Below are positions 51,686 through 60,470 of a stretch of 64,000 nt of DNA, piece by piece. The stretch lies in contig NZ_QLTK01000027.1 in NCBI RefSeq assembly GCF_003269035.1, positions 1 to 64,000 on the forward strand. The letters run 5' to 3'. The notes beneath the pieces were generated by a model. The model saw only the letters and a program-made list of their open reading frames with translations, was not told the DNA's origin and ran no database searches. This DNA comes from Paraburkholderia bryophila. Its GTDB lineage: Bacteria; Pseudomonadota; Gammaproteobacteria; Burkholderiales; Burkholderiaceae. The translations under genes were made by a program, and so were the position numbers. Each line of letters begins with the position of its first letter. Within the stretch, counting starts at the first letter, position 1.

Positions 51686-52881
51686 CGCAGCATCGATCAG
51701 GTGCCCACAATGCGCTCGTCGCCGCCGCCGACCCGCTGCTCGACCTGCTGGTGCCGATCCGCACCGGCACGGACCTCGCGCCTCAGCGGCTGCGCGAATA
51801 TCTGCTCGATCAGATCGGGCAGTTTCAGGCGCGGGCGCAACGTGCGGCCATTCCCGTCGAGACTATCGTCGCCGCGCGCTATTGCCTGTGCACCGCGCTC
51901 GACGAAGCGGCCGCGCTCGCGCCGTGGGGCGGTGGCGGCGCGTGGTCGACCCACAGTCTGCTGGTTGCCTTGCACAACGAGACATGGGGCGGCGAAAAAT
52001 TCTTCCAGTTGCTGGCGCGCCTGTCGGTGAGCGCGCACGCGCATCGCGACATGATCGAACTGCAGTACTTCTGCCTGACGCTCGGTTTTCAGGGACGCTA
52101 CCGCGTGATCGATAACGGCGCCGCGCAACGCGAGACGCTGATACGTCGGCTGCACAAACTACTGCATGAAACCGGTGGCGGATACGCACAGCCGTTGTCG
52201 CCGGAGTGGCGCGCCGCGGACCGCACGCCGGTGCGACGGCTGCGTGGCGGGCTGCCGTTGTGGGCGTGGTTGCTGCTGGCCGGGGTGAGCGGCAGCGCGA
52301 GTTTCGGCGCTTTTCTGTGGGCCACCAACGCCCATGCGGATCGCGTCTATGCGGCGATCGAGACGCTTCGTCTGCCTGAGCTGGATGTCCACGCGAACCA
52401 CCCGCCGCCGCCGAACGGGCTGCGGCAGGCGCTCGACGCGGATCTGCGAAGCGGCGTGCTCGCGCTGCGCGAAGAGACGGACCGCAGCGTGATCGCCATG
52501 CGTGGCGACGGCCTGTTCGACTCCGGCTCGGCCGCTGCGAATCCGGCGTATCTGCCGCTACTCGCGCATCTGGCCGACGCGCTGAACCGGGTCGGCGGCG
52601 ATCTCGTCATCACCGGTCATACGGACAATCAGCCGATCCGCGATCAGCGCTTCGAGTCGAATCTCGCGCTGTCGCACGCGCGTGCCGGCGCGGTCAGGCA
52701 ATGGCTGCTGGCAGCAGGTCTTGCCCCGAACCGAAGTATCACCGTGACGGGCCGCGGCGACGAACAACCAGTGGATACCAACCAGACAGCCGATGGCCGC
52801 GCCCACAACCGGCGCGTGGAGATCGTATTGTTCCCGCGTCCCGCGGACAGACCAGGCATTTCGCAGGCGACCGATCGATGA
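51682..52881 (+). CDS. tssL: T6SS inner-membrane protein TssL with OmpA/MotB-like domain
   Basis: Inner-membrane part of the TssJLM complex. The 399-residue protein combines an N-terminal cytoplasmic DotU domain (about 10-185; YCLCTALDEAAALAPWG and HNETWGGEKFFQLLARL), one membrane helix (about 191-213) and a periplasmic OmpA/MotB-like domain (about 275-395; VITGHTDNQPI, ALSHARAGAV and HNRRVEIVL) that should bind peptidoglycan. This extended form supplies its own cell-wall anchor. It overlaps both tssK and tssM by four bases. Confidence 0.95.
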   Translation: MTQHRSGAHNALVAAADPLLDLLVPIRTGTDLAPQRLREYLLDQIGQFQARAQRAAIPVETIVAARYCLCTALDEAAALAPWGGGGAWSTHSLLVALHNETWGGEKFFQLLARLSVSAHAHRDMIELQYFCLTLGFQGRYRVIDNGAAQRETLIRRLHKLLHETGGGYAQPLSPEWRAADRTPVRRLRGGLPLWAWLLLAGVSGSASFGAFLWATNAHADRVYAAIETLRLPELDVHANHPPPPNGLRQALDADLRSGVLALREETDRSVIAMRGDGLFDSGSAAANPAYLPLLAHLADALNRVGGDLVITGHTDNQPIRDQRFESNLALSHARAGAVRQWLLAAGLAPNRSITVTGRGDEQPVDTNQTADGRAHNRRVEIVLFPRPADRPGISQATDR

Positions 52882-55800
52882 AGTTCGTAACACGGGTAGT
52901 GCAGCTGATGGTGTCCCGAACCTGGTGGCTGTGTGTCTGGCTATGCGTCGAGATCGCGCTGGTCGTCGCGTTGATCTGGAGCGCGGGGCCGCTGCTGGCG
53001 ATCGGCGCGACGCGTCCACTGGAGAGTGCGACGGTGCGAGCGTGGCTGATTGCGCTCGTGCTGCTGGCCGGGTGCATGCGGCTCGTCTGGCGCATGCGCG
53101 GTAGCGATGCGGGTGCGGGTGCGGGTGCGAGCCTGTTCGAGCGTTGGCGTGAACACCGGATGAGCGTGAGCAACGCGCAGACTTCGGATGCCCCCCACAC
53201 AGTTATTAGCGCCGACGACCGCGCCAAAGTTGCCGAACTGCGCGCCCGTTTTCACAACACGCTCTCTCTCCTGCGTCGCGCAAACCCGGCGGCAGGCAAG
53301 CTCGCGGCATGGCACGATGCCGTCACCGGTCGGTACGCGTATCGATTACCGTGGTATCTCGTGGTCGGCAGCGACGGCTCGGGCAAGACTGCTGTACTCG
53401 TCCACGGCGGGCTCGATCTGTCGACGGTCGAGCAGGCGGCGCAAGCTGCTGCCGGCCACATCGAAGCGACCGGGCAATGCGCCTGGTGGTTCAGCAACCA
53501 CGCGGTGCTCATCGATACGCCCGGCCACTATCTGGAAGCCGCCGACGACACCCAGCGGCGCGGCGCCGAGTGGCGCGCCTTGCTCGCGCTGCTTCGCAAA
53601 CACCGGCCGCGCCAACCGCTGAACGGCGTACTACTGACGGTCGCGATCGACACGCTGCTCGCGCTGAACCAGGCTGAACGTGCGGCGTACGCGACGCGTC
53701 TGCGCAAGCCGCTGCTATCGATGCGGGAGTCGTTCGACATGCAGGTCCCGATCTACTTATGTTTCACCCGCATGGATCGCCTTGGCGGCTTCGTCGAGTA
53801 CTTTTCCGCGCTAAGCCGCGAAGGCCGCGAGCAGGTTTGGGGCGCCACCTTCCCGCTCGACGAAACTGCCGCGCCGTCCAACCGCGCCGCCACGGCATTC
53901 ACCGACGCATTCGACAAGCTCGCGCAGCGCCTGACCGAAGGCTTGCGCGACGTGCTGAGCACCGATCCCGATCTCGATAGCCGAGCGCTCGCCTATCTGT
54001 TCCCGCAGCAGTTCGCGAGTCTGCGCGATGTGCTCGACGGTTTTTGCTCCGCGCTGTTTCGGGCGTCGCAACTGGAACCCAATCTGGTCGCGCGCGGCAT
54101 CTACTTCGCCAGCGCCTTGCAAAGCGGGCCGGCAATCGACCGGGTACTGGCGCCCGTCAGACAACACTTGCACAGCGCAATGCCGTCGCCTTCGCCTGCG
54201 CCCGCAACAAATCGCGTCAGCCAAAGCTACTTTCTCAAGCAACTGTTGCACGAAGCGGTTTTTGCGGATGCTGGCCTCGCCGGCACGAGCCGCGCGTCGC
54301 TGCGGCGACGTCTGATCGCGCACACGACGCTCGCAGTGGCAAGCGTCGCCCTCCTGCTGATACTGCTAACCGGCTGGGCGGTCAGCTATTCCAACAACCG
54401 TGCCTATCTCGACGAAGTCGGCGCGCACGTTGCCGCGATCAATCGGCACGCGCGCGAGCCGATCACGTTAGCCGCCGGTGCATTGGCGCCGCTCGCGCCG
54501 CTGCTCGACACCGTGCGAAGTCTGCCCCGCAGCGAACGTTTCGAGATCGACGCACCGCCGGAATTGCGCTACGGACTCGGTCTTTACCCCGGCGCAAAAA
54601 TCGGCGAAGCCAGCGAAATGGTCTATCGCCGCGCGCTCGACGACAAGCTGCTGCCGCAGGCCGCCGCGCGTCTCGAAACGCTGCTGTCCAACGCCCCGCC
54701 CGACGACCCTGAATATACGTACGACGCGCTCAAGGCCTATCTGATGCTTCACGACGCCACCCACTACGACGGCGGTTTTGTCGCCGCGTGGCTGATCCTC
54801 GACACGCAGATGGCCTCGCCGTCCGGCACCACGCTGGATCAACGCGCACGCCTGGAAGCGCACCTTGCGCGGCTCTTCGAAGCGCGCGCGGTCGCCTCGC
54901 CGTTTGCGCTCGATGCAGCGCTGGTGAGCCGCGTGCGTGAGCGGCTCGCGCGCGATTCGTTTGCTCAGCGCGCCTACCATCAGTTGCGCCGGGAACTGCT
55001 GCGTACGCCACGCGCCGCGCCGCTCACCGTCGTCAGCGCGGGCGGCCCGCAAGCGGCGCTCGTGTTCCAGCGCCTCAGCGGCAAACCGCTCAGCGACGGC
55101 ATCGACAGTCTGTATACGTACCGAGGCTATTGGGACGTTTTCGACAAACGTGTCGCCGGCGCCGTCGCGCAACTGCGCGGCGAAGAACCCTGGGTGTTGG
55201 GTATCGACGCCGCGCCCACCGTCGACACCGCGCGCCTGGCGCTTGAAGTGCGGCGCGCGTACTTCAACGACTACATCGAAGTCTGGGACGCCTACCTCAA
55301 CGACTTGACGCTGGCGGATAGCAAGTCGATTGCGCAAAGCACGCGAATTGCACGCACGTTGTCGGCGCCGGACTCGCCGCTCAGACAATTCCTGCAGGCC
55401 GCCGCGCGCGAGACGAATCTGTCGCGAGCCGCCTCCCCGACCAAGCAGCGGCCCACGGTGGATCGCCTGCAGCAACGCCTCGGCGAAGCGCGCCGATCGC
55501 TCGCGGCGATGTTCGGCAACGCCGCGCCCGCCGCGCCGCAAGCGGCTAACGAAGACCGACCCGAAGCCATGGTCGACGCGCATTTCGAACCATTGCGGCG
55601 CCTCGTCGCCTCGTCCGAGGGTGGCGCAGCGGGCACGGCACCGTTCGACGGCAACCTGCATGTGGTCGACGAGTTGTACAGCTATCTGACCTCGGCGAGC
55701 GCGGCGCTCAACAGCGGCAATTCGCCGCCACCTACCGACGTGTTCGACAAACTGCAGGCCGACGCCGGACGCATGCCGATGCCGTTGCGCAAAATGTTCG

Positions 55801-56540
55801 GCGATCTGTCGCAAAACGGCTCGGCGCAGGTGGGCGGAGCGCTGCGCGCCAACCTCGCGCAGGACGCGCAGGGCGGCGTAGGCCGACTGTGCCGGCACAT
55901 CATCGCCGGACGTTATCCGTTTGCGCGCAACTCCAACCGGGACGTCGCCCTCGACGATTTTTCGAAACTGTTCGCGCCGGGCGCGTTGATGGAGAGCTTC
56001 TTTCAAAAAAATCTGGCGTCGCAAATCGACGTCAGCGGTAGCCGCTGGCGCTTCAGGCGCGACGCGACCGGCTCCGCCTCGGGTGACGCCCGTCTGGCCG
56101 GCTCGTTCCAGAATGCCGACATCATCCGCACGGCGTTTTTCTCCGGCAGCGCCACGATGCCGGCGCTGCAGGTCGAGCTGACGCCGCTCGAGCTGGACCC
56201 GGGGATCGCACAGTACACGCTGGACGTCGACGGCCAAACACTGCGCTACGCACACGGGCCGCAACTGCCCACCACGGTGAAATGGCCCAGCCCCACCGGC
56301 GGCGGCCAGGTCAGTCTGCAGATCAGCACGCCGGGAGGCACCGACGGCCTGCAAACTCAGGGACCGTGGGCGCTGCACCGCCTGCTCGACAAGGCACGTA
56401 TCGCGCCGGGCGCGACACCCGAAACCTTTGTCGCCACCTTCGACTTCAACGGCCGCAAGCTATCTTTGCGGGTTATCGCCAACAGCAGCTACAACCCGTT
56501 CAGGTTGCCGCAAATGGACGCGTTCTCGTGTCCGTCCTAA
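52878..56540 (+). CDS. tssM: T6SS inner-membrane protein TssM (IcmF)
   Basis: Core of the trans-envelope complex, spanning the inner membrane and reaching TssJ. The 1220-residue protein has two membrane helices near the N-terminus (about 14-36 and 50-68), a cytoplasmic NTPase-like domain with Walker A GSDGSGKT (164-171), a third membrane helix (about 483-505) and a long periplasmic region ending in the beta-rich ImcF/VasK C-terminal domain (TFDFNGRKLSLRVIANSSYN). Walker A is intact, so ATP use is possible. Confidence 0.95.
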   Translation: MKFVTRVVQLMVSRTWWLCVWLCVEIALVVALIWSAGPLLAIGATRPLESATVRAWLIALVLLAGCMRLVWRMRGSDAGAGAGASLFERWREHRMSVSNAQTSDAPHTVISADDRAKVAELRARFHNTLSLLRRANPAAGKLAAWHDAVTGRYAYRLPWYLVVGSDGSGKTAVLVHGGLDLSTVEQAAQAAAGHIEATGQCAWWFSNHAVLIDTPGHYLEAADDTQRRGAEWRALLALLRKHRPRQPLNGVLLTVAIDTLLALNQAERAAYATRLRKPLLSMRESFDMQVPIYLCFTRMDRLGGFVEYFSALSREGREQVWGATFPLDETAAPSNRAATAFTDAFDKLAQRLTEGLRDVLSTDPDLDSRALAYLFPQQFASLRDVLDGFCSALFRASQLEPNLVARGIYFASALQSGPAIDRVLAPVRQHLHSAMPSPSPAPATNRVSQSYFLKQLLHEAVFADAGLAGTSRASLRRRLIAHTTLAVASVALLLILLTGWAVSYSNNRAYLDEVGAHVAAINRHAREPITLAAGALAPLAPLLDTVRSLPRSERFEIDAPPELRYGLGLYPGAKIGEASEMVYRRALDDKLLPQAAARLETLLSNAPPDDPEYTYDALKAYLMLHDATHYDGGFVAAWLILDTQMASPSGTTLDQRARLEAHLARLFEARAVASPFALDAALVSRVRERLARDSFAQRAYHQLRRELLRTPRAAPLTVVSAGGPQAALVFQRLSGKPLSDGIDSLYTYRGYWDVFDKRVAGAVAQLRGEEPWVLGIDAAPTVDTARLALEVRRAYFNDYIEVWDAYLNDLTLADSKSIAQSTRIARTLSAPDSPLRQFLQAAARETNLSRAASPTKQRPTVDRLQQRLGEARRSLAAMFGNAAPAAPQAANEDRPEAMVDAHFEPLRRLVASSEGGAAGTAPFDGNLHVVDELYSYLTSASAALNSGNSPPPTDVFDKLQADAGRMPMPLRKMFGDLSQNGSAQVGGALRANLAQDAQGGVGRLCRHIIAGRYPFARNSNRDVALDDFSKLFAPGALMESFFQKNLASQIDVSGSRWRFRRDATGSASGDARLAGSFQNADIIRTAFFSGSATMPALQVELTPLELDPGIAQYTLDVDGQTLRYAHGPQLPTTVKWPSPTGGGQVSLQISTPGGTDGLQTQGPWALHRLLDKARIAPGATPETFVATFDFNGRKLSLRVIANSSYNPFRLPQMDAFSCPS

Positions 56541-56573
56541 AGCCGCTCGCTATCAGATCAGGACGTTTGCTCC

Positions 56574-57584
56574 ATGCCCTCTTTCAGCCTTCAGTTGATG
56601 ATCGTCGCCTGCCATGGCAAGGCGCTACCGAACGATCCCGGCACGGTCTTCGACGCGGCCGGCGGCTCGATCGGCCGCGCGCCCGACAACACGCTGGTGC
56701 TCCCCGACGTCGATGATGGCGGCAGCGCGGTGGCGCAACGCCATGCGTCGATCAGCGCACACGGCGACGGGTGGCAGTTGCGCAATACCAGCGAACATGC
56801 GGCGATCGCCGTTAATGGCAAGCTGGTCGAGCCTGGCGGAGAGATCGAGCTGCGCGCGGGCGACATCATCAATATCGGCGCCTATGTGCTGCGGGCCGGC
56901 GGTGCCGCTGCCGCTGACTCTGCCAGAAACGGAAACGCAGCACCGAACCCGCTGTACCTGACCACGCCTTCGTCTGGCCTTGCCGATGACGACCGTCCGT
57001 TTGGTCCCGGCACATCGAGCTCATTACACGATCTGCTCGATACGCCGCTGGACCCCCTCGCACTGTTCGGCGCGCCAGCGACGAAATGGTCGAACACGCA
57101 ATGGAGCGACACGAACGTCCCCGACCTGTTCGCGGACCTCGTTGCCGCACCACCCGGCGCGTTCGACGCCTCGCGTACGCACAGCGCGCCCGGTCATGCG
57201 ATACGCGACCAGGTGGCGGAATTCGACGGCCATCTGCGGCTAAAAATTGCCACGCCACTAGCGGAAAACAGTCAGCATGGCGCCGGCGTTCGACGAGCCG
57301 ACTACGCCGACGCGTTCAGCCGGTTATACGACGCATCGGCCTGCGTCGTACGCGTGGCCGTGCCGAATTACGGCGGTAAAACTCACGTGCCGATCGATCC
57401 ATCGCACCCGTCGACGATTGCCGAGGGCGAAGCCACCGGGTCCGTCGCCGCGCTCGCCCAAGCCTTTCTCGACGGCGCCGGCGTTCCCTGCGACGCAACC
57501 GCCGAGGCCGGCTTCACCCCAGAATTCATGCACACGCTGGGAACGCTGGTCCGCACCCTCAAACAACATACTGACCGAGACTAA
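56574..57584 (+). CDS. T6SS-associated FHA protein TagH, C-terminally short
   Basis: A 336-residue protein with an N-terminal FHA phosphothreonine-binding domain (about 25-110; SIGRAPDNTLVLPD and QRHASIS) and a disordered middle. FHA proteins of T6SS act in post-translational control with the PpkA/PppA kinase-phosphatase pair. The conserved C-terminal TagH domain, which in relatives starts with a LxxLGxLLR segment, appears only as EFMHTLGTLVRTL before the stop at residue 337, and the usual 150 or so residues are absent. It is probably truncated. No ppkA or pppA is nearby. Confidence 0.82.
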   Translation: MPSFSLQLMIVACHGKALPNDPGTVFDAAGGSIGRAPDNTLVLPDVDDGGSAVAQRHASISAHGDGWQLRNTSEHAAIAVNGKLVEPGGEIELRAGDIINIGAYVLRAGGAAAADSARNGNAAPNPLYLTTPSSGLADDDRPFGPGTSSSLHDLLDTPLDPLALFGAPATKWSNTQWSDTNVPDLFADLVAAPPGAFDASRTHSAPGHAIRDQVAEFDGHLRLKIATPLAENSQHGAGVRRADYADAFSRLYDASACVVRVAVPNYGGKTHVPIDPSHPSTIAEGEATGSVAALAQAFLDGAGVPCDATAEAGFTPEFMHTLGTLVRTLKQHTDRD

Positions 57585-57707
57585 CCGCCACCCACTCGAT
57601 CAGAGGCCGGCGCCGCACCGCCATCAGCAGCACTTGCCCAGCGCAGGCGCCCGTCCGCTCGGCATCCGCACGGCCGTCTCGCGGCGAGCCGGGGCGGCCC
57701 CCTCTGC

Positions 57708-57713
57708 TATATT
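57708..57713 (+). promoter_or_regulatory. Possible -10 element of the CorC/HlyC gene
   Basis: TATATT lies about 32 bases upstream of the GTG start of the CBS protein, in the 160-base gap that ends the T6SS cluster. No clear -35 is seen. Confidence 0.35.
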
Positions 57714-57744
57714 CTCTCCATCCTGTCCCTCTCCTTCACGACGC

Positions 57745-59049
57745 GTGGAACAACTTCCCCTGTGGGCGCAGATCGGCGCGGTTTGTCTGCTGCTCGTCTG
57801 CTCCAGTTTCTTTTCCATTTCTGAAACGGCGATGATGGCGCTCAACCGTCATCGCCTGAAGCACCTGGCCAATCAGAACGTGCTCGGTGCAAAGACCACT
57901 CAGGGTCTGCTCGCGCGTACCGACCAGCTCTTGAGCGTGGTGCTGATCGGCAACAATCTGTTCAATACGATCATTCCGGTGCTGACCACCTCGATCGCGC
58001 TGCACACGTTCGGCCGCAACAACCTCGTGCTCTCGATCGCAACCGGCATCGTCGCGTTTCTTATCATCGTGTTCGCGGAGATCACGCCGAAGATCGTCGG
58101 CGCAACGTTTCCGGAAAAGATCGCGCTGCCCGCCAGCCTGCTGATCGCGCCGATGATGCGCGTCGCGAAGCCGCTCGTCTGGTTCGTCAATCTGTTCGCC
58201 AACGCGATCCTGCGGGTGCTGCACATCAACACCAAGGGCGCGCACGACCAGCGTCTGTCCACCGAAGAACTGCGCACCATCGTGCTCGAATCGGGCAGCT
58301 TCATGCCCACCAAGCACCGCAGCATTCTGCTGAACCTCTTCGACCTCGAAAACATTTCTGTCGACGACGTGATGATCCCGCGCCGCCGCATCGAAGCGCT
58401 GGATTTCGACGCGCCGTTCGAACAGATCCTGCATCAACTCGAAACCTGTTATCACAACAAGCTGATCGTCTATCAAGGCGACATTGACCGCGTGCTCGGT
58501 GTACTCCACGTGCGCAAGACCCTGGCCGCGCTGCATAACCAGGAACTCGAACGCGAGACGCTGCGCGAGTTGCTCGCCGAGCCGTACTTCGTGCCGAGCG
58601 GTACGCCCGTGTTCCAGCAACTGCAGTTCTTCCAGGAAAGCCGCCATCGCACCGCGCTGGTCGTCAACGAGTATGGCGAACTGCAGGGCCTCGTCACGCC
58701 GGAAGACATCATCGAAGAACTGATCGGCGAATTCACCACGTCGATTCCGCGTAGCGCCAATACGCGCGGCGGCTGGAACGAGAGCGGCGAATGCATCGTG
58801 GCGGGCAGCATGCCGCTGCGCGAACTGAACCGCTGGCTGCAACTGACGCTGCCCACGGACGGTCCGAAAACGCTCAACGGCCTCATCCTCGAAATTCTCG
58901 AAGACATTCCGGACGGCGACGTCTGCGTGCAGATCGGCGACATAAAACTCGAAGTGATGCGCAGCGACGATCAGGCGATCCGCACCGTCAAGCTGTTCAA
59001 GCCGCCGGTGCGCGGTACGGCCAAGGCCGCCAAAGCCACGCGCATCTGA
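57745..59049 (+). CDS. CNNM/CorC-HlyC family membrane protein with CBS domains
   Basis: A 434-residue hemolysin C/CorC-like protein, probably in magnesium or cobalt efflux. Four N-terminal membrane segments (DUF21 domain, about 5-190) are followed by a CBS pair (about 200-330; VDDVMIPRRRIEAL and LQGLVTPEDIIEELIGEF) and a C-terminal CorC_HlyC domain (about 345-420). The start is GTG 57745, which gives the family opening V-E-Q-L-P-L-W-A. A longer frame reaching back into tagH adds non-conserved residues. Confidence 0.9.
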   Translation: MEQLPLWAQIGAVCLLLVCSSFFSISETAMMALNRHRLKHLANQNVLGAKTTQGLLARTDQLLSVVLIGNNLFNTIIPVLTTSIALHTFGRNNLVLSIATGIVAFLIIVFAEITPKIVGATFPEKIALPASLLIAPMMRVAKPLVWFVNLFANAILRVLHINTKGAHDQRLSTEELRTIVLESGSFMPTKHRSILLNLFDLENISVDDVMIPRRRIEALDFDAPFEQILHQLETCYHNKLIVYQGDIDRVLGVLHVRKTLAALHNQELERETLRELLAEPYFVPSGTPVFQQLQFFQESRHRTALVVNEYGELQGLVTPEDIIEELIGEFTTSIPRSANTRGGWNESGECIVAGSMPLRELNRWLQLTLPTDGPKTLNGLILEILEDIPDGDVCVQIGDIKLEVMRSDDQAIRTVKLFKPPVRGTAKAAKATRI

Positions 59050-59177
59050 AGCCGAAACAGAGCTTCGCACAGCGGCGCCGCGCGCGCCATTAGCCGAATG
59101 GCCGAGTGGCGTTAGGGCGATACCTTGACCGATGATGCGACCGTCATGTTCTACAGGCGGCTCGTCACCGGTCTCTC

Positions 59178-60470
59178 ATGCAAGCATCCAGTCATTCCGC
59201 CGCGCCCGCTTCGGGGCCTTCAACTTTCAATAGCGAAGCTGCGGCCAAAGCCAGGACCGCAAACTTCGCGGTCGATCCCGCCGCCAACCTCGTCGATATC
59301 GACAACGCGCCGGCCGTTCGCCTCCTCACCGAAACCCTGCAGGAAACCACTCGCCGCAATGCGTCGGACCTGCATATCGAACCGTCGGAGCATGGCTGGC
59401 GCGTACGCATGCGCATCGACGGCGTGCTGCATGAGCTGCCGCAGCCGCCCGCGCATCTGCGCGACGCATTTATCACCCGCGTGAAGGTGCTGGCACGCAT
59501 GGACATTGCCGAGCGGCGCGTGCCGCAAGACGGCCGGCTGCGAATCGCCACGTCGCCCGGACGGACCGAAGACTATCGCGTCAATTCGCTGCCTACACTG
59601 TTCGGCGAAAAGCTGGTGCTGCGCCGGCTCGACGCATTGCCCGCGGATCTGTCGCTCGACTCGCTCGGCCTCGATCCACGGCAGCGCGCCATCGTCGACG
59701 CCGGCATCCGCGCACCGCACGGCCTGATGCTGGTCACCGGCCCGACCGGCAGCGGCAAGACGCTGTCGCTGTATTGCTTCCTGCAATTGCTCAACGACTC
59801 ATCGCGCAATCTGTGCTCGGTTGAGGATCCGGCCGAAATCCAGCTAGCGGGCATCAACCAGGTCAGCGTGCGTGAGAAAGCGGGCCTCACCTTCGCCGTG
59901 GCGCTGCGCGCGTTTTTGCGTCAGGACCCGGATGTGATCATGGTGGGTGAAATCCGCGACGACGAAACCGCCGACGTCGCCGTGAAGGCCGCGCAAACCG
60001 GCCACCTCGTATTATCGACACTGCATACGAACGACGCCCCCGCGGCGATCGCGCGTCTGATCGACATTGGCGTCGAGCCGTACAACCTGGCGGCCGCGTT
60101 GCGCATGGTGACCGCGCAACGGCTGGTGCGCCGACTGTGCGTGGCGTGCCGAACGCCCGCGCCACATTCGAGCGCCGCGCTGCGTGCCGCGGGTTTCGCC
60201 GACGCTCAGCTCGACGGCTGGCAGCCCTACACCGCCGCTGGTTGCGCCAAGTGCCACGGTATCGGCTACCGGGGCCGGATCGGCGTGCATCAGGTAATGC
60301 CGGTGTCGGAGCCGATGCGCGAATTGATCGTGGCAAGCGCCGGCTCGCATGAGCTCGCGCGGCTCGCTCAGGCGGAACAGGTGGCGACGTTACGTGAAGC
60401 GGCGTTGGCGCGCGTGCGCGACGGCACGACGAGTCTCGCGGAAGCGCTGGCTGCCACGGAGGTCGCGTGA
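59178..60470 (+). CDS. pilB: Type IV pilus / type II secretion assembly ATPase PilB
   Basis: Hexameric ATPase powering pilin polymerisation. The 430-residue protein lacks the usual N-terminal N1 domain of about 150 residues and starts near the N2/PAS-like region. Visible are Walker A GPTGSGKT (188-195), the Asp box and Walker B (QDPDVIMVGEIRDDETAD, about 250-267), the His box (TLHTNDAPAAIARL) and the tetracysteine metal site (CVAC and CAKC). It overlaps pilC by four bases. Confidence 0.92.
   Translation: MQASSHSAAPASGPSTFNSEAAAKARTANFAVDPAANLVDIDNAPAVRLLTETLQETTRRNASDLHIEPSEHGWRVRMRIDGVLHELPQPPAHLRDAFITRVKVLARMDIAERRVPQDGRLRIATSPGRTEDYRVNSLPTLFGEKLVLRRLDALPADLSLDSLGLDPRQRAIVDAGIRAPHGLMLVTGPTGSGKTLSLYCFLQLLNDSSRNLCSVEDPAEIQLAGINQVSVREKAGLTFAVALRAFLRQDPDVIMVGEIRDDETADVAVKAAQTGHLVLSTLHTNDAPAAIARLIDIGVEPYNLAAALRMVTAQRLVRRLCVACRTPAPHSSAALRAAGFADAQLDGWQPYTAAGCAKCHGIGYRGRIGVHQVMPVSEPMRELIVASAGSHELARLAQAEQVATLREAALARVRDGTTSLAEALAATEVA

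Noticed and set aside
54468..56378. A 636-residue open frame antisense to tssM
   Set aside because: Same explanation; no family features, and tssM is clearly the coding strand.
34603..57744. Direct repeat of the tRNA-Pro 3' end marking an attachment site
   Set aside because: I looked for GGTTCGAATCC or the acceptor end near 57585-57744 and found neither, and no integrase gene is present.
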